Assembly (NCBI GenBank): GCA_003280485.1
Contig: QCEU01000006.1
Coordinates: forward strand, 1-59,555
From: Pelagibacteraceae bacterium AG-359-O02
Lineage (GTDB): Bacteria > Pseudomonadota > Alphaproteobacteria > Pelagibacterales > Pelagibacteraceae
Direction: 5' to 3'
Length of the DNA stretch: 59,555 nt
Of the stretch, positions 15,750 to 28,547 are shown one piece after another. Under the pieces are notes generated by a model. It was not told the origin of the DNA. It made no database searches and saw nothing but the letters and a program-made list of their open reading frames with translations. The stretch's first letter is position 1, and each line of letters opens with the position of its first letter. The position numbers and the translations under genes are program-made.

Positions 15750-17692
15750 GCAATATTTTTTAAATCTTTTCTAATTTTTTCTCTTAATTCATGTCTATCT
15801 AAAATTTTTTTTATTAATTTGTTTGCTAGTGGGGCAGCTGCTTTACTACCAGAGCCTCCATGCTCTATTAAAACACTAAGGGAATATCTTGGTTTATCAT
15901 AAGGTGCAAATGCAATAAATAAAGCATGATCTCTACTTTTATATTCTATCTCATCAAGGTCCAAATCAAGCTCTCTATCTTGGTCAGTAATTCTTTTAAC
16001 TTGAGAAGTCCCGGTTTTTCCAGCAAACTTGTATTTATCTTCTTTATGTCTAGATCTGAAGGAGGTTCCAAATTGTTCATTGGTTGACCCATACATTGCA
16101 TCCAGAACTAACTTTAAATTATTTTGATTTCTGTAAAGTCTTTCATAGTGTTTAAATTCATGATCTTTCAAAATTTTTTGACTTACAGATTTATTTTTTT
16201 CACTTTCAATTTTAGATTTAATTTTATCTAAATCTATTTCTTTATCATAAATTAAATTTGGCTTGATCTTATAGCCTCCATTAGCCAATTGCGCTGTCAT
16301 CAAACATAATTGAAGTGGAGTAGTCTGAATGTAACCCTGTCCTATTCCAGTAATTACAGTTTCACCAAGGTACCAAGACTGTTCTAAAACTTGTTTTTTC
16401 CATTTCGTTGAGGGGACAATTCCTTTTTTTTCTTCTGAAAAAAAATCTTCTAAAACTTTTGAACCTAGACCATATCTTTTTGCAATTAGGGAAAGCTTAT
16501 CTACACCTAAAAGCCTTGCGACTTCATAAAAATAAATATCACATGACTGTTTAATGGCATTTCTCATGCTCATTAATCCATGACCATTTTTTTTCCAACA
16601 ATGATATCTTTCTCCATACAATTCATATGGATGATCATGGCCTTCACAGTTTACTTTAAACTTTGTGTCTATTATCCCATATTCTAGTGCAGCAAGTGCA
16701 ACCAAGGGTTTTATAGTTGATCCAGGAGAATATAATCCAGCTAAGGATTTATTTAGTAAAGGTCTTAACTTGTTATTTTTAATTTCATTCCAGTCTTTAG
16801 TGCTTATTCCATGCGTAAACTTATTTGGATCGTAGGTTGGAGACGATGCCATGGTAATTACTTCACCTGTGTATATATCCATAACACATATTGAACCTGC
16901 CTGATTTTTTAATAACTCTTGAGCCAATTGCTGAATTTCCAAGTCTATGGTTGTTCTTAAATTTTCACCTTGAGTTTCTTTATTATAACTAATTTCACTT
17001 ATTTTTTTTCCTGATGCATTTACTTCATATCTTTTAGTTCCATGATTTCCAATTAAGTCAATATCTTTTGAATTTTCAATACCAATTTTTCCAACTTTTA
17101 AACCTGGTACAAAGTTTTCCTCTATTTTTTTTTTATTTTGAATATCTTGAATAGTTGCATCACCAACATAACCAACAACATGTACTAAATCATTGGAATA
17201 AGGGTAATATCTTGAAGTAGACAAAACTGGCTTCGCTCCATCCAATTCATGCAAGTACAAATTTAATTTAGAAAATTCGTTCCATGATAAATTTTCAGAA
17301 ATTATTAAAGTATCCCACGGCTTAGATTTTTCTTTCTTCTCATATATTTTTTTTATTTCATCCTCTTTAAGACTTATAATATTTTTAAGTTTAAAAATTG
17401 AATTATTAAAATTAGAAACTTCTTCAAGAGATAAATGAACTTGATAAACTCTTTGATTATCTGCAATAACATTATTAAAATAATCAGTTATTATTCCTCT
17501 TTGAGGTGGGGTTTTCCATTCTCTAATTCTATTTTTGTCAGATAAAACTTCATATTTTTGCTTTTCAGAAATTTGCAGATTATATAATCTTGAAGTAACA
17601 ATCCCAAGTAACCCAATTTTTGCTGCAACTAAAACAAAAAGTCTTCTACTTATAATTTTGTTTTTATTTAAATTATCAGTTTTTTTTATCAT
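15746..17692 (-). CDS. mrdA: Penicillin-binding protein 2 (transpeptidase of cell elongation)
   Basis: A 648-residue class B PBP. One N-terminal membrane anchor (about residues 18-38) is followed by a dimerisation domain and a C-terminal transpeptidase domain. The catalytic motifs are visible: SxxK as STIK in YSPGSTIKP near residue 324, SxN as SCD in IKQSCDIYF near residue 382 and KTG in FAGKTGTSQ near residue 557. It crosslinks peptidoglycan in the periplasm together with RodA. The gene overlaps mreD by 17 bp and rodA by 4 bp. Length and motifs are normal. Confidence 0.96.
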   Translation of the reverse strand: MIKKTDNLNKNKIISRRLFVLVAAKIGLLGIVTSRLYNLQISEKQKYEVLSDKNRIREWKTPPQRGIITDYFNNVIADNQRVYQVHLSLEEVSNFNNSIFKLKNIISLKEDEIKKIYEKKEKSKPWDTLIISENLSWNEFSKLNLYLHELDGAKPVLSTSRYYPYSNDLVHVVGYVGDATIQDIQNKKKIEENFVPGLKVGKIGIENSKDIDLIGNHGTKRYEVNASGKKISEISYNKETQGENLRTTIDLEIQQLAQELLKNQAGSICVMDIYTGEVITMASSPTYDPNKFTHGISTKDWNEIKNNKLRPLLNKSLAGLYSPGSTIKPLVALAALEYGIIDTKFKVNCEGHDHPYELYGERYHCWKKNGHGLMSMRNAIKQSCDIYFYEVARLLGVDKLSLIAKRYGLGSKVLEDFFSEEKKGIVPSTKWKKQVLEQSWYLGETVITGIGQGYIQTTPLQLCLMTAQLANGGYKIKPNLIYDKEIDLDKIKSKIESEKNKSVSQKILKDHEFKHYERLYRNQNNLKLVLDAMYGSTNEQFGTSFRSRHKEDKYKFAGKTGTSQVKRITDQDRELDLDLDEIEYKSRDHALFIAFAPYDKPRYSLSVLIEHGGSGSKAAAPLANKLIKKILDRHELREKIRKDLKNIA

Positions 17693-18203
17693 TCTTTTTA
17701 ACTAGCACCATATTATCTATCCAAATAAATATTTTGAAAAATATAGGGTAGATTAAAAATGTAACAAATAAACCCAATATTAGACTTTCATAGACAATTG
17801 GAATTTTAAATATTGTTATTAATATAATGTAATTTATTGATCCTACAATTAAAATTGCTATGAAAAATGATATCCAATCATAAATTAAATTGTATATAAT
17901 TGTCCTATTTCTTATAAATGCTCCAATCGCAGATAATAATAAATAATCTATGGAAGATATTCCAATTGGCAAACTTTGAACTACATCATTTATAATACCT
18001 GCAAAAAAAATTAATCCATAACCTAGATGCTCCGGTTTTTTTAAACTCCAGAAGAATACAATTATGTAGCTAAAGTTTATGATAAAATTATAATTTTTAT
18101 AAATAATATTAATATTTAAACCTAAAATTACGACAAAAAATAAAATTAAAGTGGGTAAACTTGTAATTGTCTTAGAATAAATTCTGTTAGCAAATAAACT
18201 CAC
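17676..18203 (-). CDS. mreD: Rod shape-determining protein MreD
   Basis: A 175-residue very hydrophobic inner-membrane protein with about five membrane segments, of the length usual for MreD. Sequence similarity in this family is always low; the segment LKKPEHLGYGLIFFAGIIND with VVQSLPIGISSIDYLL fits the MreD pattern. The call rests heavily on position, between mreC and the PBP2 gene. The likely start is GTG at 18203, overlapping the mreC stop (GTGA). It helps to organise the elongasome with MreB and MreC. Confidence 0.88.
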   Translation of the reverse strand: MSLFANRIYSKTITSLPTLILFFVVILGLNINIIYKNYNFIINFSYIIVFFWSLKKPEHLGYGLIFFAGIINDVVQSLPIGISSIDYLLLSAIGAFIRNRTIIYNLIYDWISFFIAILIVGSINYIILITIFKIPIVYESLILGLFVTFLIYPIFFKIFIWIDNMVLVKKNDKKN

Positions 18204-19042
18204 TTTTTAAAATAAACCTTAACAAATTTAATTTGATCGAAATCTGCAAAAAAATTCACATATTTTTTGTTATTTATAATAATTATTTTGCCTATGGGTA
18301 TTCCAGAGGAAATTATCCCATCAGCTCCTGAAGTATAAACAATATAACCCTCTTCGACTTGATCTTTTTCGGGCAGATACTCAATGTCACCATTAAATTT
18401 ACTTCCATTCCCTGAAACTATTGCGCTGGTTCCATTAGGTTCAATTATTACTGGTATCTTGCTATTAAGATCATTTATTAATAAAACTCTCGAGGTTAAG
18501 TTATTAACTCCAACTACCTTACCTATAAAATATGATCCACTTCTCACACCTGAACCTATTTTTATATCATGTTTGAAACCTTTATTTATCACAATTGATC
18601 GTAAATATGGGCTCTTCTGATCTAGTAAAATCTTAGTTAAATGGTAATTATCTGAAAACAGGTTTTTTTCTTCAATCAATGCATTAAGCCTTAAATTCTC
18701 TTCTTTTAAAAATTGATTTTCAAGTTTTAACTCTTCAATATTTAAATCAACAATCTTAAGTTGTTTATTTTCATCATATATTTTTAAAAGATCACCAAAA
18801 CCGTAATAAGCATTTTTTAAAGATAAAAATGGAAATGATATAACATATGAAGTTTTAAAAACAGCATCTTTGGCTACAGACCTAAACTGATTAATAGGTC
18901 CTGTTTTAAAATATTCTAATGATAGAACAATTATGGATACTACAATTAAAGTTAAAAGTGAAAATTTTCGTCTATTACCTTTATTCAAAAAAATTGAACG
19001 AGCAGATATAACCAAATCATCTCTGCCCATTTCTCTAGACAT
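18200..19042 (-). CDS. mreC: Rod shape-determining protein MreC
   Basis: A 280-residue protein with a basic cytoplasmic N-terminus, one membrane segment (about residues 28-45), a Leu/Glu/Lys-rich coiled coil (about 85-125) and a C-terminal beta domain with VINKGFKHDIKIGSGVRSG and GVNNLTSRVLLINDLNSKIP, which is typical of MreC. It forms periplasmic filaments that position the peptidoglycan synthases. It lies 5 bp after mreB and overlaps mreD at GTGA. Confidence 0.95.
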   Translation of the reverse strand: MSREMGRDDLVISARSIFLNKGNRRKFSLLTLIVVSIIVLSLEYFKTGPINQFRSVAKDAVFKTSYVISFPFLSLKNAYYGFGDLLKIYDENKQLKIVDLNIEELKLENQFLKEENLRLNALIEEKNLFSDNYHLTKILLDQKSPYLRSIVINKGFKHDIKIGSGVRSGSYFIGKVVGVNNLTSRVLLINDLNSKIPVIIEPNGTSAIVSGNGSKFNGDIEYLPEKDQVEEGYIVYTSGADGIISSGIPIGKIIIINNKKYVNFFADFDQIKFVKVYFKK

Positions 19043-19047
19043 TTTGA

Positions 19048-21671
<2,624 letters not shown>

Positions 21672-21692
21672 TTAATTATTATAAGCACACAT

Positions 21693-21720
21693 ATCATACA
21701 TGCTCACGCTCAGATTGCAA
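21693..21720 (-). promoter_or_regulatory. Candidate sigma-70-type promoter of leuA-mre
   Basis: On the minus strand TTGCAA (21715-21720), a 16-base spacer and TATGAT (21693-21698), ending 22 bases before the leuA ATG. The spacer contains a relatively GC-rich element, GAGCGTGAGC, unlike the surrounding sequence. Confidence 0.6.
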
Positions 21721-21761
21721 AATAAAATGGCTATTTTAGGCCAAATAAAACAATAATTTAA

Positions 21762-22797
<1,036 letters not shown>

Positions 22798-22808
22798 TAA
22801 TTTTTATT

Positions 22809-23357
22809 TTATTTAAATATTTCTGATCCTCTTGTCATAGCGACTGCGCCTGTTCTTGAAACACTCACTAAACCAAATTTTTTTAAATTTTTTGACATTG
22901 TATCTATTTCTCTTCTTAAAGCTGTAATTTGTATAACATTTGATTTATTTGTTTTATCTAATATTACTGGATTAAAATTTTTGCAAGCTTCAAAAGCTTT
23001 ATTTAGTTTACCATTGTTTGCAACAAACTTGAATAATGCCATTTCTTTAAAAATAACATTTTTGTCTTCTCTTTTAAAATCTGCAACTTTATGAACTGGA
23101 ACTAATTTTTTTAATTGAAGTTTAATCTGATTTACTACTTGTGGTGTACCAGTAGTTACAATTGTTATTCTTGAAATATTTTGCTTCTGATCAACTTCAG
23201 CTACTGCAAGAGACTCAATATTGTAGCCTCTTCCAGAAAATAAGCCAACTACACGAGCTAAAACTCCAGCCTCATTATCTACCCATACAACTATTATATG
23301 AGTATCAGGCTTCTGTTTTTTTCCTGCAAAACTATATGCTGATTTTGAGTTCGCCAT
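22809..23357 (-). CDS. ilvN: Acetolactate synthase small (regulatory) subunit
   Basis: A 182-residue regulatory subunit with an N-terminal ACT domain (HIIVVWVDNEAGVLARVVGL, FSGRGYNIESLAVAEVDQ) and a C-terminal domain with KNLKKFGLVSVSRTGAVAMT. It activates the large subunit and confers valine feedback. Its start overlaps the last base of the large-subunit gene, so the two are translationally coupled. The length is a little above the usual 160-170, mostly from an extended N-terminus. Confidence 0.95.
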   Translation of the reverse strand: MANSKSAYSFAGKKQKPDTHIIVVWVDNEAGVLARVVGLFSGRGYNIESLAVAEVDQKQNISRITIVTTGTPQVVNQIKLQLKKLVPVHKVADFKREDKNVIFKEMALFKFVANNGKLNKAFEACKNFNPVILDKTNKSNVIQITALRREIDTMSKNLKKFGLVSVSRTGAVAMTRGSEIFK

Positions 23358-25123
23358 TAAACCAGTGTTCTACCCTTTCCAGTAATCTTTTTTTCTTTTT
23401 GATCTTTGGGACCAAGCAACATTTGATTATGAGGTTTTCCAGAAGGTATCATTGGAAAACAGTTTTCTTGTTTATCTACAAGGCAATCAAATATTACTGG
23501 TCGATCTATATTTAACATTTCAATAATCTTATCATCTAATTCTTCAGGTGTTTTTGCTCTTATGCCTACACAACCATAAGCTTCTGCCATTTTAACAAAA
23601 TCTGGCAATGCGGCTGTATAACTTTCTGAATAATTTTTATCATGTAATAATTCCTGCCATTGTCTTACCATTCCCATGTACTCATTATTCAAAATAAATA
23701 TTTTTATAGGCAAATTGTACTGAACTGCAGTTGACATTTCCTGCATAGTCATCAAAACAGACGCCTCGCCGGCAATATCAATTACTAATTTTTTAGGATG
23801 TGCAATCTGAACTCCAACAGCTGCAGGTAAACCATATCCCATCGTACCAAGACCTCCAGAAGTCATCCATCTATTTGGTTTATTGAATTTGTAGTGTTGA
23901 GCAGCCCACATTTGATGTTGGCCTACTTCAGTTGTTATATATGTATCTTTATCTTTAGTCAGTTCATATAATCTTTCAATCGCATATTGAGGTTTAATAG
24001 TTTCTTCACTACCAATGTAGTCTAATGATCTTTTAGATCTCCATTTCTGAATTTGTTCCCACCAATTTGATATTTGATGTTTGTTTGATTTAGAAAAATT
24101 ATTTTTAGATTTTTTTAAAGTTTTTAGTGTTGATGTTAAAACCGACTTAATATCTCCTACAATTGCTAAATCTACTTTTACATTTTTATTTATTGAGGAT
24201 GGATCTATATCAATATGAACTTTTTTAGACTTAGGTGAGAACTCATCAATCTTACCTGTAATTCTATCATCAAACCTCGCGCCAACATTTATCATTAAGT
24301 CACATGAATACATGGCGTTGTTTGCTTCGTAGGTTCCATGCATACCTAACATTCCTAAAAACTGATTATCATCAGCAGGAAAAGAACCAAGACCCTGTAA
24401 AGTTGAAGTTATTGGAAAACCTGTAGAATACACAAGTTCTCTTAAAAGCTCACTTGCTTTTGTTCCTGAGTTTATTACTCCACCTCCAGTATAAAAAATT
24501 GGTTTTTTTGCTTTGCTAATTAAATTAATTAATTCATCAATATTTTTTTGTGAATAGTTATCATGAGATTTACCATTTAATTTTTTATTATTTTTAAAAT
24601 TTTTGTATTTAGATTTTTGAAATTGAATATCTTTCGGTATATCGACTAAAACAGGTCCTGGTCTGCCTGTTGTTGCTACCTCAAAAGCTTTATGCATTAT
24701 TTCAGCTAAGTCATTAACATCTTTGACTAACCAGTTATGTTTAGTACAAGGTCTAGTAATTCCAGTTGTGTCGCATTCTTGAAATGCATCAGTACCAATT
24801 AAATGTGTTGGAACTTGTCCTGTGATGCAAACTAATGGGACAGAGTCCATGTAAGCGTCTGTTAAGGCAGTAACAGCATTGGTAGCTCCAGGACCTGAAG
24901 TTACTAACAATACACCAGGTTTTCCAGTTGATCTTGCATAGCCCTCTGCAGCGTGCCCTGCACCCTGTTCATGTCTTACTAAAATATGTTTTATTGAGTT
25001 AAAATTTTTTAATTCATCATATATTGGAAGGACTGCTCCTCCCGGATAACCAAATATGTGACTTACATTTTGATCTTCCAAACATTTGAATACTATCTCG
25101 GCTCCTGAATAAAATTTTGGCAT
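23357..25123 (-). CDS. ilvB: Acetolactate synthase large (catalytic) subunit
   Basis: A 588-residue TPP-dependent enzyme that condenses pyruvate with pyruvate or 2-oxobutyrate. Landmarks are the N-terminal HIFGYPGGAVLPIYDEL, the catalytic Glu in LVRHEQGAGHAAEGYARSTG, GVLLVTSGPGATNAVTALTD, and the TPP-binding segment beginning IAGEASVLMTMQEMSTAVQY. The canonical IxGDGSF-type motif reads IAGEAS here, with Glu instead of Asp. First gene of ilvB-ilvN-ilvC on the minus strand, supplying precursors for valine, leucine and isoleucine, with leuA close downstream. Confidence 0.95.
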   Translation of the reverse strand: MPKFYSGAEIVFKCLEDQNVSHIFGYPGGAVLPIYDELKNFNSIKHILVRHEQGAGHAAEGYARSTGKPGVLLVTSGPGATNAVTALTDAYMDSVPLVCITGQVPTHLIGTDAFQECDTTGITRPCTKHNWLVKDVNDLAEIMHKAFEVATTGRPGPVLVDIPKDIQFQKSKYKNFKNNKKLNGKSHDNYSQKNIDELINLISKAKKPIFYTGGGVINSGTKASELLRELVYSTGFPITSTLQGLGSFPADDNQFLGMLGMHGTYEANNAMYSCDLMINVGARFDDRITGKIDEFSPKSKKVHIDIDPSSINKNVKVDLAIVGDIKSVLTSTLKTLKKSKNNFSKSNKHQISNWWEQIQKWRSKRSLDYIGSEETIKPQYAIERLYELTKDKDTYITTEVGQHQMWAAQHYKFNKPNRWMTSGGLGTMGYGLPAAVGVQIAHPKKLVIDIAGEASVLMTMQEMSTAVQYNLPIKIFILNNEYMGMVRQWQELLHDKNYSESYTAALPDFVKMAEAYGCVGIRAKTPEELDDKIIEMLNIDRPVIFDCLVDKQENCFPMIPSGKPHNQMLLGPKDQKEKKITGKGRTLV

Positions 25124-25129
25124 TCAGCC

Positions 25130-25159
25130 AATCTAGCTGAAGTTGTACTGATTGGTCAA
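25130..25159 (-). promoter_or_regulatory. Candidate promoter overlapping an inverted repeat before ilvB
   Basis: On the minus strand TTGACC (25154-25159), 18 bases and TAGATT (25130-25135). If used, transcription would start at or very near the ATG at 25123, giving a leaderless transcript. A 6-bp inverted repeat (CCAATC/GATTGG at 25128-25133 and 25150-25155) overlaps both boxes and could be an operator. Confidence 0.35.
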
Positions 25160-25175
25160 GTTATTGTGAGAATTT

Positions 25176-26085
25176 TTATAATTTTTTTATAAATTTTGAA
25201 AGAGCCTCAGCATTAAATTTTTGCCAATCTCTCATTTGACCTCTAGACCAAGTTCTTTGTCTTTTAGCGTATTGTCTGGTTTTTATAACAATATTTAGTT
25301 TTAAATCACGCGTAGAAGTTTTTTTATCAATAAATTCTTTAATCTCTCTTATTCCTATAACTTTGAAGATGTTACTATCACTCTTCAAATTAAGCTTTAA
25401 AAAATGCTTAACTTCTTGAATAGCTCCATTTTTTTATCATTTGATCTACTCTTTTAGAAATATTACTGATTAGATCATCTCTAGGATAATCAATATAAAT
25501 TTTAATAAATTGCTCCTTTTTAAACGATGGTTTTGTTTTCTTATACCATTCAAAAATTGATTTCTTTGTAAATGAAATAACTTCATACGCTCTGATAGAT
25601 CTTTGAGCATCAGTTGGGTCAATCCTATTTTTTACTGATGGATCGATTTTTAAGAGTTTTGAATAAAATTTTTTTTGACCTAAACTAATTTGCATTTGTC
25701 TTATTTTATTACGAGAAGAAATTGGTATATTTGGGATTTTTACCAAGCCATCAGTCAGTGCTTTGAAATAAAGACCGGTCCCACCAACTAAAACTGGTAT
25801 TTTATTTTTATCTCTAATTTTTTTTATATTTTTTTTTGCTAATTTTAACCATTCGCCAGATGAAAAATCTTTTTTAACAGTTCTAAAACCATATAAATGA
25901 TGTTCTATTTTTTTTAAATCAATTTCCGAAGGTCTAGCAGTCAATATCTTCAATTCCTTATAAACCTGCATACTATCTGCATTTATAATTTCCCCATTTA
26001 TTTTTTTAGCAATTTTTAATGCAAGTTTAGATTTGCCTGATGCTGTAGGACCTGAAATTAATATTATTTTGGACTTAAGGTCCAT
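25176..26085 (-). pseudogene. miaA: tRNA dimethylallyltransferase MiaA, interrupted by a +1 frameshift
   Basis: The reading frame from the ATG at 26085 has the P-loop ILISGPTASGKSKLALKIAK, INADSMQVYKELKILTARPS and VGGTGLYFKALTDGL of MiaA, then breaks after RVDQMIKK at about residue 219. The frame continuing to 25176 supplies the missing C-terminus (KVIGIREIKEF, then TRQYAKRQRTWSRGQM). Deleting one A from the run of seven at 25429-25435 gives MIKNGAIQEVKHFLKLNLKS, a perfect fit to the family and a normal length near 300. MiaA adds a dimethylallyl group to A37 of tRNAs reading U-starting codons. It follows degP by 4 bp. Disrupted gene or sequencing error. Confidence 0.9.
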
Positions 26086-26089
26086 TTGG

Positions 26090-27487
26090 TTATTTTAATT
26101 TAACACCAACATATGTTCTTTGATTTTGGTTATTATATATTGCAATCAGTAAGTTATTTTCATCACTTCTTAATTTCAATTTTACCACATTATCAAGATC
26201 ACCTATTGTATTAATTTTTTTTCTATTAGCCTCAACAATAACATTATTTACTTGGAGATAATTAATTGGACTATCTTTATCTATTTTTGTAATTACTACT
26301 CCACTTGTACTCTTTGGAAGGTTTCTAGCCTCAATATCATCTTTAATTAATAAACGAACATCGATTTTTAAACCCTCAATTCTCCTCACCTTTGGTTTTT
26401 CAATTACAGGTTTTTGTGCTTTAAAGTCCTCGGATGTTTCTAATCTTCCAAGAACTATTTCTTTTGTAATTTCTCTTTTATTTCTCCAAACTTTAACAAT
26501 TACTTTTTTTCCAACATCCGTTTCAGCAACAATTTTAGGTAGTTCTTTCATTTCATTAATTGGTTTTCCATCAAACTCTAAAATTATATCTCCGGGTTTA
26601 ATTCCTCCTTTATCGGATGGACTGTTATCCGCAACACTTGCAACTAGAGCACCTCTAGGTTTATCTAGCTTTTCCGCATCTGCAATTCCTTGATCTACTA
26701 CTTGAATTCTAACTCCAAGCCATCCTCTTTTTGTTTCTCCAAATTCAATTAATTGATCAATAACTTTTTGAGCACTATTAGATGGTATTGCAAAACCTAT
26801 TCCAATTGAGCCAGATTGGCCAAGTATAGCTGTATTAATTCCAATAACATCTCCGTTCATATTAAATAGTGGGCCTCCTGAATTTCCTTGGTTTATTGAA
26901 GCATCAGTTTGTATGTAGTCCTCATATCTTGATAATCCTATGCTTCTATTTCTAGCAGAGATTATTCCTGCTGTTACTGTACCTCCGAGACCAAATGGGT
27001 TACCAATTGCAATAACCCAATCTCCAATTCTAGATTTGTCTGAGTTACCAAATTTTACTGGCTTAAATTTTTCGTCAGACTTTATTTTTAATACTGCAAT
27101 ATCCATTCCTGCGTCAGCACCAAGTACTTCGGCTTTATAATCTTCGTCTCCATTAACTCTAACAAATATATCTGAAGCTCCTTGAATAACATGGTTGTTT
27201 GTTATTACAATTCCCTCTTCGTCAATTATAAAACCTGATCCTAGCGCACTAGTTTGCCTTTGTTGAGGAGAACCAAACATATCTTCAAATGGTGAACCTG
27301 GTGGAAATTCAAATGGCAAAGGGTTTGATCTAGTTGTTACGGTAGTAGTAGTTGAAATATTTACAACTGACGGCATTAATTTTTCTGCCAAATCTGCAAA
27401 TGATGATGGAATTTCCTGCGTTTTGGAGATTGTAAAATAATTTAATGAAATTATTAATATTGATAAAATTTTGTAAATATTTTTCAT
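26090..27487 (-). CDS. degP: Periplasmic serine protease DegP/HtrA (Do family)
   Basis: About 465 residues. A signal peptide (hydrophobic residues 5-20) leads to a trypsin-like domain with the catalytic triad visible: His in ITNNHVIQGASD near residue 96, Asp in AGMDIAVLKI near 130 and Ser in NQGNSGGPLFN near 203. Two PDZ domains follow (RGWLGVRIQ and the C-terminal VVITKIDKDSPINYL region). It degrades or refolds damaged envelope proteins. I chose the ATG at 27487, which overlaps the stop of the DUF2065 gene (ATGA), over an upstream in-frame codon. It follows hflK-hflC-DUF2065, a known alpha/gammaproteobacterial quality-control neighbourhood. Confidence 0.95.
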   Translation of the reverse strand: MKNIYKILSILIISLNYFTISKTQEIPSSFADLAEKLMPSVVNISTTTTVTTRSNPLPFEFPPGSPFEDMFGSPQQRQTSALGSGFIIDEEGIVITNNHVIQGASDIFVRVNGDEDYKAEVLGADAGMDIAVLKIKSDEKFKPVKFGNSDKSRIGDWVIAIGNPFGLGGTVTAGIISARNRSIGLSRYEDYIQTDASINQGNSGGPLFNMNGDVIGINTAILGQSGSIGIGFAIPSNSAQKVIDQLIEFGETKRGWLGVRIQVVDQGIADAEKLDKPRGALVASVADNSPSDKGGIKPGDIILEFDGKPINEMKELPKIVAETDVGKKVIVKVWRNKREITKEIVLGRLETSEDFKAQKPVIEKPKVRRIEGLKIDVRLLIKDDIEARNLPKSTSGVVITKIDKDSPINYLQVNNVIVEANRKKINTIGDLDNVVKLKLRSDENNLLIAIYNNQNQRTYVGVKLK

Positions 27488-27669
27488 GTCTTTAAATACC
27501 AAATAATTATAAATCCTATAATTGCAAATACTAACCCACCTGTTCTCAGTTGTTTATCAGCTACAGTATCAAGTTTTTTTAACATATTTTTCATTTTTGA
27601 TGGAAATAAGGCATACAAAATACCTTCGATGAATAGGAAAAGACCAAATGCAATGATCAATTCTTTCAT
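27484..27669 (-). CDS. DUF2065 small membrane protein
   Basis: A 61-residue protein with two hydrophobic segments (about 4-18 and 44-58) separated by a charged loop. The start IIAFGLFLFIEGILYALFPS and the end TGGLVFAIIGFIIIWYL match the DUF2065 (YjeT-like) family, which typically sits beside hflC. Function unknown; inner-membrane location and a link to the HflKC/DegP quality-control module are inferred from context. It is coupled to degP by an ATGA overlap. Confidence 0.85.
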   Translation of the reverse strand: MKELIIAFGLFLFIEGILYALFPSKMKNMLKKLDTVADKQLRTGGLVFAIIGFIIIWYLKT

Positions 27670-27686
27670 CTTATATAAAAAATTGT

Positions 27687-28547
27687 TTATTTTTCTTTAT
27701 TTCCAAAAAATTTAAAAAATTCACTATCAGGAGATAAAATCATAGAAGTTTCACCACCAATTAAAGCATTTTGATAAGCTTGCATTGCTCTGTAAAATCC
27801 GAAAAATTCAGGGTCTTGTCCGAATGCATCAGCAAAAATTTTATTTTTTTGACCATCACCTTCCCCTTTCATAATTTCTGATTTTTTTTGTGCGTCAGCT
27901 AGAATTACTGTAACTTCTTTATCTGCAGTTGATGTTATGGTAACTGCCATTTCAGCACCTTTTGCTCTAAATTCTTTTGCTTCTCTCTCCCTTTCAGTTT
28001 GCATTCTTCTAAAGATTGCATCACTATTTGCTTGAGGTAAATCAGCTCTTTTAATTCTTACGTCAACTATCTTAATACCAAAGTTTTCAGCTTCATTGTT
28101 AACACCTTGTTGAATTAAAGCCATTTGTTTTGATCTATCTTCAGATAATAATGTTTGTAGTTTTTGCTGACCTAATACATTTCTTATTCTTGAATTAATA
28201 ATCGTTGCTAATCTTGATCTCGCAACTCTTTCGTTTCCTACGGAAATATAAAATTTCAATGGATCAATAATTTGAAATCTTGCGAATGCATCAACTATTA
28301 GACGTTTTTGATCAGATGCAATAACTTCTTCTGGTGGAGTATCTAAATTTAAAACTCTTTTATCTAAAAACACTACGTTTTGAATGAAAGGTAGCTTAAA
28401 GTTTAAACCTGGCTTTAAAATAATTCTTTTGGGATCACCAAATTGTAGAACTATAGCTTGATTTACTTCTTTAACTATAAATATTGAAAAAAATAAAGTT
28501 GCTCCTATCAAAATGATAATGGGTAATATAAATTTTCCAGCTTTCAT
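27687..28547 (-). CDS. hflC: HflC, FtsH-regulating SPFH protein
   Basis: A 286-residue SPFH/band-7 protein with one N-terminal membrane segment (about residues 8-25), the family start VKEVNQAIVLQFGDPKRIIL and the helix-rich QQGVNNEAENFGIKIVDVRI and RADLPQANSDAIFRRMQTER. With HflK it forms a large periplasmic cage around FtsH and tunes its proteolysis. Its ATG overlaps the hflK stop (TAATG). ftsH itself lies elsewhere in this window (54991-56883). Confidence 0.95.
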   Translation of the reverse strand: MKAGKFILPIIILIGATLFFSIFIVKEVNQAIVLQFGDPKRIILKPGLNFKLPFIQNVVFLDKRVLNLDTPPEEVIASDQKRLIVDAFARFQIIDPLKFYISVGNERVARSRLATIINSRIRNVLGQQKLQTLLSEDRSKQMALIQQGVNNEAENFGIKIVDVRIKRADLPQANSDAIFRRMQTEREREAKEFRAKGAEMAVTITSTADKEVTVILADAQKKSEIMKGEGDGQKNKIFADAFGQDPEFFGFYRAMQAYQNALIGGETSMILSPDSEFFKFFGNKEK

